Below are positions 26,498 through 35,583 of a stretch of DNA of 54,361 bases, one piece after another. The position numbers and the translations under genes are program-made. Source of the DNA: an uncultured Clostridium sp. (GTDB taxonomy: Bacteria; Bacillota; Clostridia; TANB77; CAG-508); contig CANPOS010000008.1 in NCBI GenBank assembly GCA_947575745.1, forward strand, positions 1 through 54,361. Direction: 5' to 3'. Positions within the stretch are counted from its first letter, which is position 1. Each line of letters begins with the position of its first letter. The notes below the pieces were generated by a model. The model ran no database searches and was not told where the DNA came from. It worked only from the letters and a program-made list of their open reading frames with translations.

Positions 26498-27730
26498 TTA
26501 ATTCCATGTCCATACATTTCTTTTATATGCCTTCCTATAATTGTTAGCAATTTTCATTAGGACTAATTTTCTCATTAGTCCATTATCCTTTTTATATACT
26601 AATGGGCTTACTCTAGTTTTCCATAGTTCTAAAACTTTTTGTTTATAAGTTTCATTTACTATGTATTTTTTTACAACTGATTTTGGTACAAATGTTAGCA
26701 ATTGTTCTTTATCTACTTTTTTAAATTCCATTTTTTTGCCAAATATTAAGTCTTTTGCCAATACTTCTATTAAATTGAATCCACATGGAGTTATATAGTA
26801 TGAACATCTGCCTTGTCTTGCATTGATTTCCATTACTTTATATTTTTTCTCTCTTGCATCATATTTCATATCAAATTCTGCGAACCCTTGGTAATGAATT
26901 GTTTCCATAAATTGTTTTATTTTTTCTATCATTTCGTCTACACCTTCATACTGACTATATCCATTTATAAGTACTGCTGCATTTCCTATCATAGATTGTC
27001 CATGTTCTTGAAGTCCAATTTGCGCAAAAGAAACTAATTTTACTTTTGCATTTTTATCACAATATACTACTGCATCAAATAAATGTGAATCATCTCCTGG
27101 AATATATTCTTGGATTATTAAAATATCATCATATCCACCATCTCTAAAGTAACCTATTACTTCTGTTAACTCTTCTATTGAATTGAGTCTATATATTTTC
27201 TTTTTTCCATAGAAGTTCATATGTTTAAATTTTATTACATTTGCTGGTTTTACAATGATTGGGAATTGTAAATCTGTGTCTATTTGTTCTTCTGAGGCAC
27301 AGTCAAAATATCTAGTTTTAGGAAGATCTATACACGAGTCTTGATATGTCTTATAGAATAAGTCTTTCATTACTAAAGTTCTTTGAAGTTCAACACTAGG
27401 ATAATTAAAATAGAATTTTCCTTCTAATCTTTCTTTATTCTTCGCAATAAATTCTCCATAGGTTTCATTTGAACTTACTAATAGGATTTTTTCTCCCTTG
27501 TGTTTTTCATAGTATTCATCTAACGTTTTCAAAAAAACTTCTTCTTCCCAAAAGTTTTCTACATATTCCATGTTCAAGATTTTAGTATATCTTGTATATG
27601 CATATGGTTTTACTCCTTCTTTTATTATTCCAAGCATGTCTGCTTTTTTTCCTGTATATTCATGATAACATCTTGCTAAGTAATATGCATTTATGTCTGT
27701 TCCGATTATTAGGGCTCTAAATTCCTTCAT
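26498..27730 (-). CDS. ATP-grasp carboxylate-amine ligase
   Basis: The 410-residue protein begins RALIIGTDINAYYLARCYHEYTG and carries ATP-grasp features: FPIIVKPANVIKFKH (ATP lysine), ILIIQEYIPGDDSHLFD and KVMEINARQGRCSYYITPCG with the metal-binding Glu-x-Asn. It resembles D-aspartate ligase and similar carboxylate-amine ligases. The context (asnB on one side, alanine racemase on the other, a Wzx/SpoVB flippase beyond) suggests attachment of an amino acid to peptidoglycan or a glycan. The substrate cannot be read from sequence. Confidence 0.8.
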   Translation of the reverse strand: MKEFRALIIGTDINAYYLARCYHEYTGKKADMLGIIKEGVKPYAYTRYTKILNMEYVENFWEEEVFLKTLDEYYEKHKGEKILLVSSNETYGEFIAKNKERLEGKFYFNYPSVELQRTLVMKDLFYKTYQDSCIDLPKTRYFDCASEEQIDTDLQFPIIVKPANVIKFKHMNFYGKKKIYRLNSIEELTEVIGYFRDGGYDDILIIQEYIPGDDSHLFDAVVYCDKNAKVKLVSFAQIGLQEHGQSMIGNAAVLINGYSQYEGVDEMIEKIKQFMETIHYQGFAEFDMKYDAREKKYKVMEINARQGRCSYYITPCGFNLIEVLAKDLIFGKKMEFKKVDKEQLLTFVPKSVVKKYIVNETYKQKVLELWKTRVSPLVYKKDNGLMRKLVLMKIANNYRKAYKRNVWTWN

Positions 27731-27754
27731 AATTTACTCCTTCCTTGTTAATAT

Positions 27755-27887
27755 CTTGTAATTGATGATTATTAATAATTTTTCTTGCGTCCCCACTTAA
27801 GAAAATATAATTCACTTCGTTCATATATTTTCTAAAGCGATCCCCCAACGTCTATCGAAAAATTATTAATTAATCCCCAATTACAAG
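27755..27887. repeat. palindromic repeat family B, copy at 27.8 kb
   Basis: Outer arms CTTGTAATTG and CAATTACAAG, then ATTAATAATTTTTC and GAAAAATTATTAAT, enclose GCGTCCCCACTT. The internal 90 bases match the reverse complement of 3222-3344 (shared TTTCTTG-GTCCCCACTT, ATTTTCTAAAGCG and AACGTCT blocks). It sits between the ATP-grasp gene and alr. Confidence 0.65.
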
Positions 27888-27910
27888 TACTATATTAATT
27901 CTTTTCAAAA

Positions 27911-29056
27911 CTAGTATTTTATTTCCTTCACATTTGCCTTATATTTATACACTCTTGGCACTCTTGTTGTAATGCTTGCAAGCAATTTATATACATTTTG
28001 ATTAACTTCTTTTGCTTTTCTTCTTATTGAAATTTTATCTCCAAATACTTCTACTTCGTCCCCTACTTCTACATTTTCGTCAACTTCAATTGTTGTTATA
28101 TCCATATTGATTGAAATTGTTTTGTATTCTTTTCCTTTTATATCTACATTACCCATATTATTGTATAAATAATCAGCAAATCCATAAGGAAGTAGTGCAA
28201 TCTTTGTATCATATTTTGCTTTGTATGTTCCTCCATATCCTACGATTTCACCTTTTTTTATGTTTTTTGTTTCCATTACATGTGTTTTAAATATAAAGGC
28301 TGTTTCTAGTTTTAGTTTTGGTTCTGCTATTATTGTTCTTTTGAAAGTTAGCTTATTTAATAATCTTCTTTTCCATGAAGGTTTTACTGCTTGTTTTGCA
28401 AATCCATACATTGCAATCCCTAGTCTTACTCCATTTGAAAATTCCATTTTTTCATGTTGTTCTAATGTTAATGATCTATCTAAATGTACTATCTCTATTT
28501 TGTCTAAATCTATTTCTTCCGTTAAATACTTAAAATTCCTTATTTGATTTTGATATTCTTCACTATTTTGCCTTCCTGTTGACAAATGTGTGTATATTCC
28601 TTCTAAATATTGTTCTTCATTACTTTTGTTTACTATATAGTTTACTTTTTCTTTATCTTTTAAACCAAATCTATTCATTCCTGAATCTATTTTTAGGTGG
28701 AATTTAGTTTTTATATTATTTTCCACTAATAAATCCATATTCTCTGTATTGTCTATTGTAATTGTTATATCATTTTCTGATGCAACTTTTGCTGCATCTA
28801 ACGATATTGGTTCTAGCACTAAAACTGGTATTTCTTTATTTATTTCTCTTATTTTTAGTGCTTCTTCTAATGAGGATACTGCTAAATAATTAATTCCACC
28901 ATTTATCATTGCTGTAATGCTTTCTATTCCATGAGAATATGCATTATTTTTTACTACTCCAAAATAATATTTATATCCAGAGTACTTGTCCTTTATTTCT
29001 TTAATATTTTTTTCTATTTTGTCTAAATCTATTTCTACATAAGTTTGCCTATACAT
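27911..29056 (-). CDS. alr: alanine racemase family, PLP enzyme
   Basis: This fold-type III PLP racemase has 381 residues: TYVEIDLDKIEKNIKEI, the Schiff-base lysine in FGVVKNNAYSHG, FHLKIDSGMNRFGL, RLGIAMYGF and the C-terminal GYGGTYKAKYDTKIALLPYGFADYL with the second catalytic Tyr region. The usual VVKANAYGHG reads VVKNNAYSHG here, so the substrate might be another amino acid. AGAGAGGAGG precedes the ATG. It lies between the ATP-grasp ligase and the flippase gene. Confidence 0.88.
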   Translation of the reverse strand: MYRQTYVEIDLDKIEKNIKEIKDKYSGYKYYFGVVKNNAYSHGIESITAMINGGINYLAVSSLEEALKIREINKEIPVLVLEPISLDAAKVASENDITITIDNTENMDLLVENNIKTKFHLKIDSGMNRFGLKDKEKVNYIVNKSNEEQYLEGIYTHLSTGRQNSEEYQNQIRNFKYLTEEIDLDKIEIVHLDRSLTLEQHEKMEFSNGVRLGIAMYGFAKQAVKPSWKRRLLNKLTFKRTIIAEPKLKLETAFIFKTHVMETKNIKKGEIVGYGGTYKAKYDTKIALLPYGFADYLYNNMGNVDIKGKEYKTISINMDITTIEVDENVEVGDEVEVFGDKISIRRKAKEVNQNVYKLLASITTRVPRVYKYKANVKEIKY

Positions 29057-29079
29057 ATATCCTCCTCTCTAAATAGCAT

Positions 29080-30721
29080 TTATTCTTCTATTCTTTTAAT
29101 TCTAAGTTTTCTTAATAATCTATCTACTGTGTCTTTTCCAAGTAAATATGAAACTATTCCTAATTTATAAGCTAAATAAATAAATATTATTCCGCCTACT
29201 ATTATGTTTATTGCTATTGTTATTATTGCTCCTGATACAGCTTCAGTATTAAATGGTAATACACGGTTTAATAATAGTAATACTATTACCATTGCTGCTC
29301 CTGGTATAAAATCTCTAATTATTACCTTTATCGCACCATCATAGTGTATTCCTTCTGTTTTGTGTAATGATACTAATCCTATCGTTAAGGATATTGTATA
29401 TCCTATTATTGTACTTGTAATTGCACCATAAAAAGCTTCCATTCCTAAATGATTAAATAAATACATTAATGGAACATCTAATAGTCCATTTATTAAAAAT
29501 CCTATAATTGATACTAGATATACTAGTTTGAATTTGTTTAAACTTTGTAAAATGCTTGTTAATATTAGATATACATTATATAGTAATGAAGAAAATACTG
29601 TAAAGCCTAGTACCATCCAACCATATTGATTTGTATTATAGAATACTACCCAGATTGGTTTTGCCAAAATACTAATTCCGAAGTACTAATGGAAGTGAAG
29701 CTGTAAATGACAATGCTAATGCTTTGTTTATATTTCTGTTTACGTCTTTTTTTCTTTTTTGTGTATATGCACTTACTATTGTTGGTATTAGTGAAGTTGT
29801 TATTCCTGTTGCTATTGCTGTAATTATTGCACATATTTTTGTTGCCCATGTACTAATACTTGATGCGATAAATTCTACGTCTGATGCACTATAATTCATT
29901 TTTTCTAGTGTTCTTAATATTAATAATTGATCTGTAAAGTTATATATGTGTAAAACTATACTTAGTATTACAAATGGCACTGCATAAGCTATTATCTTCT
30001 TTAAAATTGCTTTACTACTTATTTTGTCTTTCTGAGGGTGCTTTACAAATCCAAGTTGCTCTTTATTTCTATTACTAATTATTTTTAAATAGATATATGC
30101 TGCAATTCCACCAAAAAATGCTCCTGACATTGCAATTCCAATTGCCATTGATAATGTTCCATTAAATACTTTTAGGCATAAGTATGAACCACAAAGTATA
30201 ACAAATATTCTAACTATTTGCTCTATTAACTCGCTCATGCTTGATGGTTTAATATAATTATGTCCTTGTAAATATCCTTTGTTTATACTTAATAATGGTA
30301 TTGCAAGAATTGCTGGCGCTACACATCTTATTACAAATGCTATGTCCTGATATGAATTGTTTCCTTTTAAATCTTGAATAATGAATTTTCCTATTTCTTC
30401 TGCGAATATAAATAATATAAAAAATGCTACAACTGATATAAATCCTATTATTCTTTTTGCAATGTTACTTGCTCTTACTTTTGCTTCTTCTAAGTCTAAT
30501 GCGTTATACTCACTAATTACTTTACTGATTGCATTAGGTATTCCTGCTGAAGATATGCTTAAGAATATTAGATAAATGTTGTAACCATAGCTATATAAAG
30601 CTCCTCCGTCTGAACCAACTATTCTATAAAAAGGTATTACATATATCATTCCCAAAACTTTTATTAAAATAATTGCAAAAGTTGCAATTAATGTACCTTC
30701 AATAAAACTATTTTTTTTCAC
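29080..30721 (-). CDS. SpoVB/MurJ-type polysaccharide flippase (one +1 shift)
   Basis: This MOP-superfamily lipid-linked oligosaccharide exporter has 546 residues and about 12-14 hydrophobic helices. It starts with GTG 30721 (VKKNSFIEGTLIATFAI), then YRIVGSDGGALYSYGYNIYLIFLSISSAGIPNAISKVISEY, a strong SpoVB/MurJ signature. After residue 347 (SLPLVL) an extra C at 29680 precedes GISILAKPIWVVFYN. It ends LLRKLRIKRIEE. SpoVB acts in spore cortex synthesis, but in this cluster with racemase and ligase it could serve the vegetative wall. Promoter at 30750-30778. Length is 547 codons plus one base. Confidence 0.87.
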
Positions 30722-30749
30722 CTATTTTTTACCTCTTTTAAATACCTTT

Positions 30750-30778
30750 ATTATACTTAAACAGCGTTTCTTTGTCAA
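30750..30778 (-). promoter_or_regulatory. promoter of the flippase-alr-ligase-asnB cluster
   Basis: TTGACA (30778-30773) and TATAAT (30755-30750) are 17 bases apart on the minus strand, immediately upstream of the GTG-starting flippase gene. The four genes downstream run in the same direction. Confidence 0.75.
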
Positions 30779-30908
30779 CTGTTTTAGTATTATTATAGTT
30801 AGTATTTTTGAGTAATGAATTTGATTTACCTATATTATATTTTACTCAAATATGATTTCATAATATTGTCTTTTCTGTATAACTAAAAGACTCCTTATTC
30901 AAGAAATT

Positions 30909-30930
30909 AGGAGAAGCAAATGCTCCTCCT
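30909..30930. terminator. small hairpin downstream of prepilin-like gene 2
   Basis: AGGAGAAGC and GCTCCTCCT form a hairpin. A very similar hairpin occurs at 53073-53093 downstream of another surface-protein gene, so it may be a shared terminator type. Confidence 0.45.
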
Positions 30931-30958
30931 ATATAATTATTTCTATTTTAATATATAT

Positions 30959-32138
30959 TTATTTAAGTGACATTGAATATGGATTTGTATCTATTCCTGC
31001 TCCACTAGTTCCAACTATAACTGAGTTTAAACTTACTTCAGCTATAGGACGTACACAGTAATTATTTTCAGCTGTACCAAAACGCCAGTTGTATATAAAA
31101 GTACCGTGCTATTTCACCTTCATACATTAGAAATAAGCGAAAGCCTGCAATACTGCTATCAATAAGAGTATTACGTGAAGCAATCCAATATGGAGTGTGA
31201 CTATCTGTACCACTACTAGAATTTGCCTCCATATTCGTCAATAGTGCATCATATATTGGTTTTATTGCATAATTTGTTATATGATACCTATAATATGTGT
31301 ACTTTCCCGATGTAAATGTTGTCGTACCACTATACCATTCTATTTGGCTACTTCTTTCTAATATACTTTCTTCTGTTTTTGGTAGTTCTTGTTTATAGAT
31401 ACTTGGGCAATTTTTATTACTTGGTGTATATGTTGTTCCATAATTTGAATCCACTGCCTTCCTTTGTTCATCTTCAGTCATATTGGTTACTTTATCTATA
31501 TCATTTTGATTTATGCTTCTTACTTTTATTGCATTTCCATAACTTGAATTTCCAAATGCTTTATTACATGCATCATTTAGTATTTTTACTGCATTGTTAT
31601 ATCCATTTTCTTCTTGCAATTGTATATTTCCTGCTAATGTTTCTGATATTAATAATAATTTATCGCCTTCTACTCCCCAGATTCTCCATTTCATATTGTT
31701 ATTTGCGGAAAACGTCTGATTTGAGTTTGTTCCTGAATACTGTCCTTCTACTGTATAATCTATTCCTGATGGCACATAATCTACATACTTTCCTATCATT
31801 TCATCTTTTGCTAGTTCTTCTTTTGGTAATCCTATTTCTTCTGGTGGATTTGGTTCTTCTGGTTTTGGTTCTGTACTTGAACCTATCCCTTCTCCTATTC
31901 CTTTTAGATTACTTATTGCACTTTCTATTAAGCTTTCTGTTCCTTCTAACACTTTATTTTCATTTATTCCTTTTTTTGCATAATCTGTTGTTCCATTTAT
32001 TGCATATTCTACTATCTTTGAGTTGTATACACTTGCTATACTTACTGCTGCAAGTATTACTAGGATTATTATTGTTATTATCAATGCTACTAGTGTTATT
32101 CCTTTTTCTTTTTGGTTTATCTTTGTTTTGGTTTCCAC
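30959..32138 (-). CDS. prepilin-like DUF6273-type surface protein, paralogue 2 (one +1 shift)
   Basis: This 392-residue paralogue of 9294-10544 starts at GTG 32138 after AAGGAG. The prepilin signal is KGITLVALIITIIILVILAAV, followed by a Pro/Glu linker and the module MKWRIWGVEGDKLLLISETLAGNI. After residue 344 (MYEGEIA) an extra C at 31106 precedes GTFIYNWRFGTAENNYCVRP, aligning with GTVLVSWLFASDG...YAVRP of the paralogue. It ends TNPYSMSLK at 30959. The unshifted frame stops at once in FWYS. The site is C-GGT. The shift lies within the hypervariable C-terminal patch. The body of the two proteins is clearly homologous, the last 60 residues much less so. Confidence 0.75.
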
Positions 32139-32192
32139 TTGTTTCTCCTTTTCTTTTGTTATACATATATTCATATTGTTTAATATGTTTTT

Positions 32193-32221
32193 ATTATACT
32201 TATCAATTATATAAATGTCAA
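32193..32221 (-). promoter_or_regulatory. consensus promoter of prepilin-like gene 2
   Basis: TTGACA (32221-32216) and TATAAT (32198-32193) are 17 bases apart. The region is nearly identical to 10601-10629 upstream of the paralogue. Confidence 0.75.
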
Positions 32222-32435
32222 TATATTTCAATTTCTTATTATTTTATAAGCATTTAGATATTAATCTTACATTGGACGTTACTTTTTCAAACTGTATTTT
32301 AACTCTTACAATTCACCAAATTATTTTTCTCAGCGATGGAGTATGACTACCCTCGTGTCTTACTTGCTTTAGATAGACTTTGTGAGAATAATGACGAGCT
32401 TCTGCTCGTCATTTTAGTTTATATTATATTTTTAG

Positions 32436-32490
32436 TTGTGTTCCTAATCTCCTTAAAATGTCCTATTCAGAACCGTCCCATTTAAGTCAT
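32436..32490. repeat. 55-bp dispersed repeat, copy 1
   Basis: The block begins TTGTGTTCCTAATCTCCTT, contains TGTCCTATTCAGAACCGTCC and ends at AAGTCAT. It matches 53118-53172 with only a few differences. It has no coding frame and no obvious terminal inverted repeats. Confidence 0.6.
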
Positions 32491-32520
32491 CACAATGTAA
32501 ATTGATAAACTCTTTTTGGA

Positions 32521-33075
32521 TTATATTGATTTCTCTTTTTCTATTTGCTTTTTATACCTATCCTCCTCTGAAAATACACAACCACAATATTTTTGCATAT
32601 ATAGTCCTAACTCACGTGCTTTTGCTTGTCCTTCTCTAAAACCTACTCTAAAATCTCTATAAAGAAAGGTTATTCCATATTTTAAAGCAATTTCTTCTGC
32701 CTGCTTTTTTAGAATATCATGCTTTTGATATGGGCTTACTAAAAGTGTTGTACTTATCGCGTCAAATCCATTTTCTACCGCATATTTTGCTGTTTGCTCT
32801 AATCTTATTTTATAGCAATAATTTTCGCATCTATTTTCTAAATCACAAACTACATTTTTACAAAATTCTCTTAAGCCATAATCTTCTTCAAATATTGCTT
32901 CTACATTAATAGATTTGGTATATTCTTTTAAAGTATCTCTTCTTGTTTTATATTCTATATAAGGATGAATGTTTGGGTTGTACCAATATACAGTGGGCTC
33001 TATTCCTTCTTTTCTTAAGCTATCTATGCAATATACACTACAAGGTGCACAACAAGTATGTAATAATAGTTTCAT
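32521..33075 (-). CDS. queH: epoxyqueuosine reductase QueH
   Basis: QueH carries out the last step of queuosine synthesis in tRNA, reducing epoxyqueuosine with an iron-sulfur cluster. In 184 residues it shows the conserved HTCCAPCSVYCID at the N-terminus, YNPNIHPYIEYKTR, CDLENRCENYCYKIRLEQTA, STTLLVSPYQKHD and the C-terminal KYCGCVFSEEDRY. The cysteine pattern is complete. It is the last gene of the operon running from rlmB. The start overlaps the preceding gene by four bases. Confidence 0.92.
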   Translation of the reverse strand: MKLLLHTCCAPCSVYCIDSLRKEGIEPTVYWYNPNIHPYIEYKTRRDTLKEYTKSINVEAIFEEDYGLREFCKNVVCDLENRCENYCYKIRLEQTAKYAVENGFDAISTTLLVSPYQKHDILKKQAEEIALKYGITFLYRDFRVGFREGQAKARELGLYMQKYCGCVFSEEDRYKKQIEKEKSI

Positions 33076-33410
33076 TTTTTTACCTTTATTATCCCTTCAA
33101 TATTTCTTCTTATATTCTCAGTATCTTTCTTTAGTTCTTCTATTTCTTTATCATACATTTCTAGCAATCTATCTATGTCTTCATCTGAAATTTTTTCTTC
33201 ACTTATTTCTCTATTATCATAAGATGTTTTTAGTCTTCTAAGCCTTGCTTCTTCTTTATTTTCTCTTACAACAATATGCTCAGAAAAATCCTTTTTATGT
33301 GATATATTTTCTATTTCTTTTTTCTCTTTTTCTTTAGAAGTTATATTTCTTATAAAACTCTTTATCTTTGAAAATATTGTTTCTTTGTATTTTATTAATT
33401 CTTTACTCAT
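33072..33410 (-). CDS. charged coiled-coil protein of unknown function
   Basis: The 112-residue protein is strongly charged (KEKEKKEIENI, DIDRLLEMYDKEIEELKKDTENIRRNIEGI) with no signal peptide or membrane segment. The C-terminal half should form a coiled coil. It overlaps its neighbours by four bases on each side (transglutaminase-like gene upstream, queH downstream), so it is translated as part of the operon. I do not recognise a family. Confidence 0.65.
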   Translation of the reverse strand: MSKELIKYKETIFSKIKSFIRNITSKEKEKKEIENISHKKDFSEHIVVRENKEEARLRRLKTSYDNREISEEKISDEDIDRLLEMYDKEIEELKKDTENIRRNIEGIIKVKK

Positions 33411-35583
33411 CTTATATCGTCTTCCTTTCCAAACTGCTGTGTTTCTCCTTCTAATACTTTTGCTTTTTTATTTTTTGCTCTTTCTGCTTCTGCTAAATCT
33501 CTTTTCCCCCTTAGCTTATACTCTTTTTCCAGCCTTCCTAAGGTGCTTATTGCTGTCTTTAAAGAAGTAGCTTTTCTTATACCCTCTTTATTTTCTAGAG
33601 ATTCAGCTGTATCTGCCATTTCAGCTTGTCTTGTCATTTCTTTTTTATCTCCTGCTTTTTTAGCAAGTCCTAAAGCACATAAAATCCCTATTACTCCGCA
33701 AAGCTCAGAATAATCTCTCTTATTTAAGCTTTCTTTACTTGCTTGTAGCATATACTGTCCTATTTCAACACTTTCTATTCTGCTATTTCCAATATTTTCT
33801 CCCTCCTGTCTTTTCTCTGCTACTGCATTTACTTTTTCCTCTGCCTCTATTGGTAAAATATATGCATCAAATTTTTCTCCTTCTTCAACTGGTACAAGAT
33901 AATATATACTTATAATTTCTTGTAAAATATCTTCTGGCAATTCTTCTCTTTTTTCGTCAAAAATATCTGCATTTGTTAAATCTACATAGTAATATTCGTT
34001 GTCAATTTCTACTAAATTCCAAGTATGTGCTAAACCATCAATTTTGTATGAAGTTATTCCTGCTTCTGTAAATAAGTTTTGTGCATATGTAGCATACCCT
34101 TCACATACACCTTCTCCTTCCATCACACTATAATATAGGCTTTCTCCCCAACCTTTTTTATATCTTCAGAACTATCCTCGTCATACTTTACTAAATCATG
34201 GTCATATTCCATATTATCCATAATATATTTACTTAAAGCCCATATTTTGTCTTCCTCGCTCATATCTTCTGTTATTTCTGTTCGTACAATTTCTTGCAAT
34301 TTATGTTTTATTTCTAGACTTTTTTCTGTGAATGGGTGACTAATTCCATGTGATTTACAATATTCTATTAATTCATCTGAACACATTCCAGCATTATTTA
34401 TTTCAAAACCTACTATTCGTTTTAGATTAGGTAAGGATTTTACAGTTTCTAGTAAACTCTCTGAACTAACTCTTTTTAAAAGACTAATATTTAAAGTTTC
34501 TATTCTAGATCCATTTATTCCACTTATGTCTGATATAAAGTTCACTAAAGTTTTAGATAAACTTAGGTGATCACTTGGAATTGGTTTAGACACTAAATCT
34601 ATTCTATTTTGGAAATCCTCTAATATCTGTATTTCTGCCTCATCCTTCATAGCACTTGGAATTCCAAATGCTATTTGTTTCAAATTCTTTAATCCCCTTA
34701 ATCCATCTAAATTTGTTTCCTGAGAATCAGGAGGAAGTGATAATACTTCTAGATTAGGACAACCCGTCAAATCAAAATGATCAGTAGAATTAAATGCATC
34801 TTTACCATCTATAATAAGATTCTTTAGTGAAGTAGAATTTATTTTTATTACTTCTTCGTCTAAATATATAAGATCTGGATTTATCAATACTAATGTTTCT
34901 AAATTTGGCATATCAGAAAATTGATTTTCCTCTAAAAATTCGCTTTGTAGCCACACTTTTCTACAATTAGAATAATCTATCCTCTCTACCCAATCAATTT
35001 CTATGTATTTATCTCCTCTTTTATATTCATTATTTACAGAACAATTTTTAGTTTCTATCTTTAATTTCGGACGACTTTTATAGTCCTCACTTAATGGAAA
35101 ATATGAATTTACATATCCTTGTTCTCTATAATCTGGATATAGTTCGTCTGAATTTTGATAATCCTTCATATACTGAGAATTGTATATGTAAAAGTTTTCA
35201 AAATTTACATCAAATATTTGTAGATTATATAAAGTTCCTGATACTTGACTGCCATCTACTAATTCTATTGTAACATTAGTTCCATCTATTACAATGCTTG
35301 ATACGAACTCGTCACTTGCTTTATCTAAAGTAACTCCAACTTTTTTAAAGCCTTCTTTCAAAGTTTCTTTAAATTCTTCTATATCTTCATATCTTTTTTC
35401 AGTACTATCTATTAACTCCTCTACTTCTGCCTTATGTTCATTTTCTTTATTGTTTTCCACAATTTCTGGCTTTTCTTCTGGAATAGTATATCCTTGTATT
35501 GGTTTACTGCAACTTGATAATCCTAAAGTAAGTAATCCTGCTGCAATTAATGCTTTTATTTGATTCTTTCCTTTATATCTCAT
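33407..35583 (-). CDS. LRR/transglutaminase-like lipoprotein (probable -1 shift at A AAA AAG)
   Basis: The composite of about 725 residues starts MRYKGKNQIKALIAAGLLTLGLSSCSKP, a lipoprotein signal with lipobox Cys. A leucine-rich-repeat-like middle follows (LETLVLINPDLI, LKNLIIDG, LEVLSLP). The transglutaminase-like core is IMDNMEYDHDLVKYDEDSSEDIKK, then GWGESLYYSVMEGEGVCEGYATYAQNLF with the catalytic Cys, then HTWNLVEIDNEYYYVDLTNAD with the His and Asp. The halves are joined not by CGG but by a -1 step at 34159-34153, whose A AAA AAG is in the phase of a canonical slippery heptamer. A missing A in the run (sequencing or real mutation) is an equally good explanation. It is the only non-CGG break in the window. 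Confidence 0.75.

Larger units (their letters stand above)
32139..32520. other. intergenic region with hairpin and a repeated 55-bp block
   Basis: Beyond the promoter of the surface-protein gene I see no gene. A strong hairpin AATGACGAGC/GCTCGTCATT lies at about 32388-32415, followed by TTTTAGTTT on the plus strand, like a terminator for a short plus-strand RNA. The block 32436-32490 recurs at 53118-53172. Confidence 0.4.
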
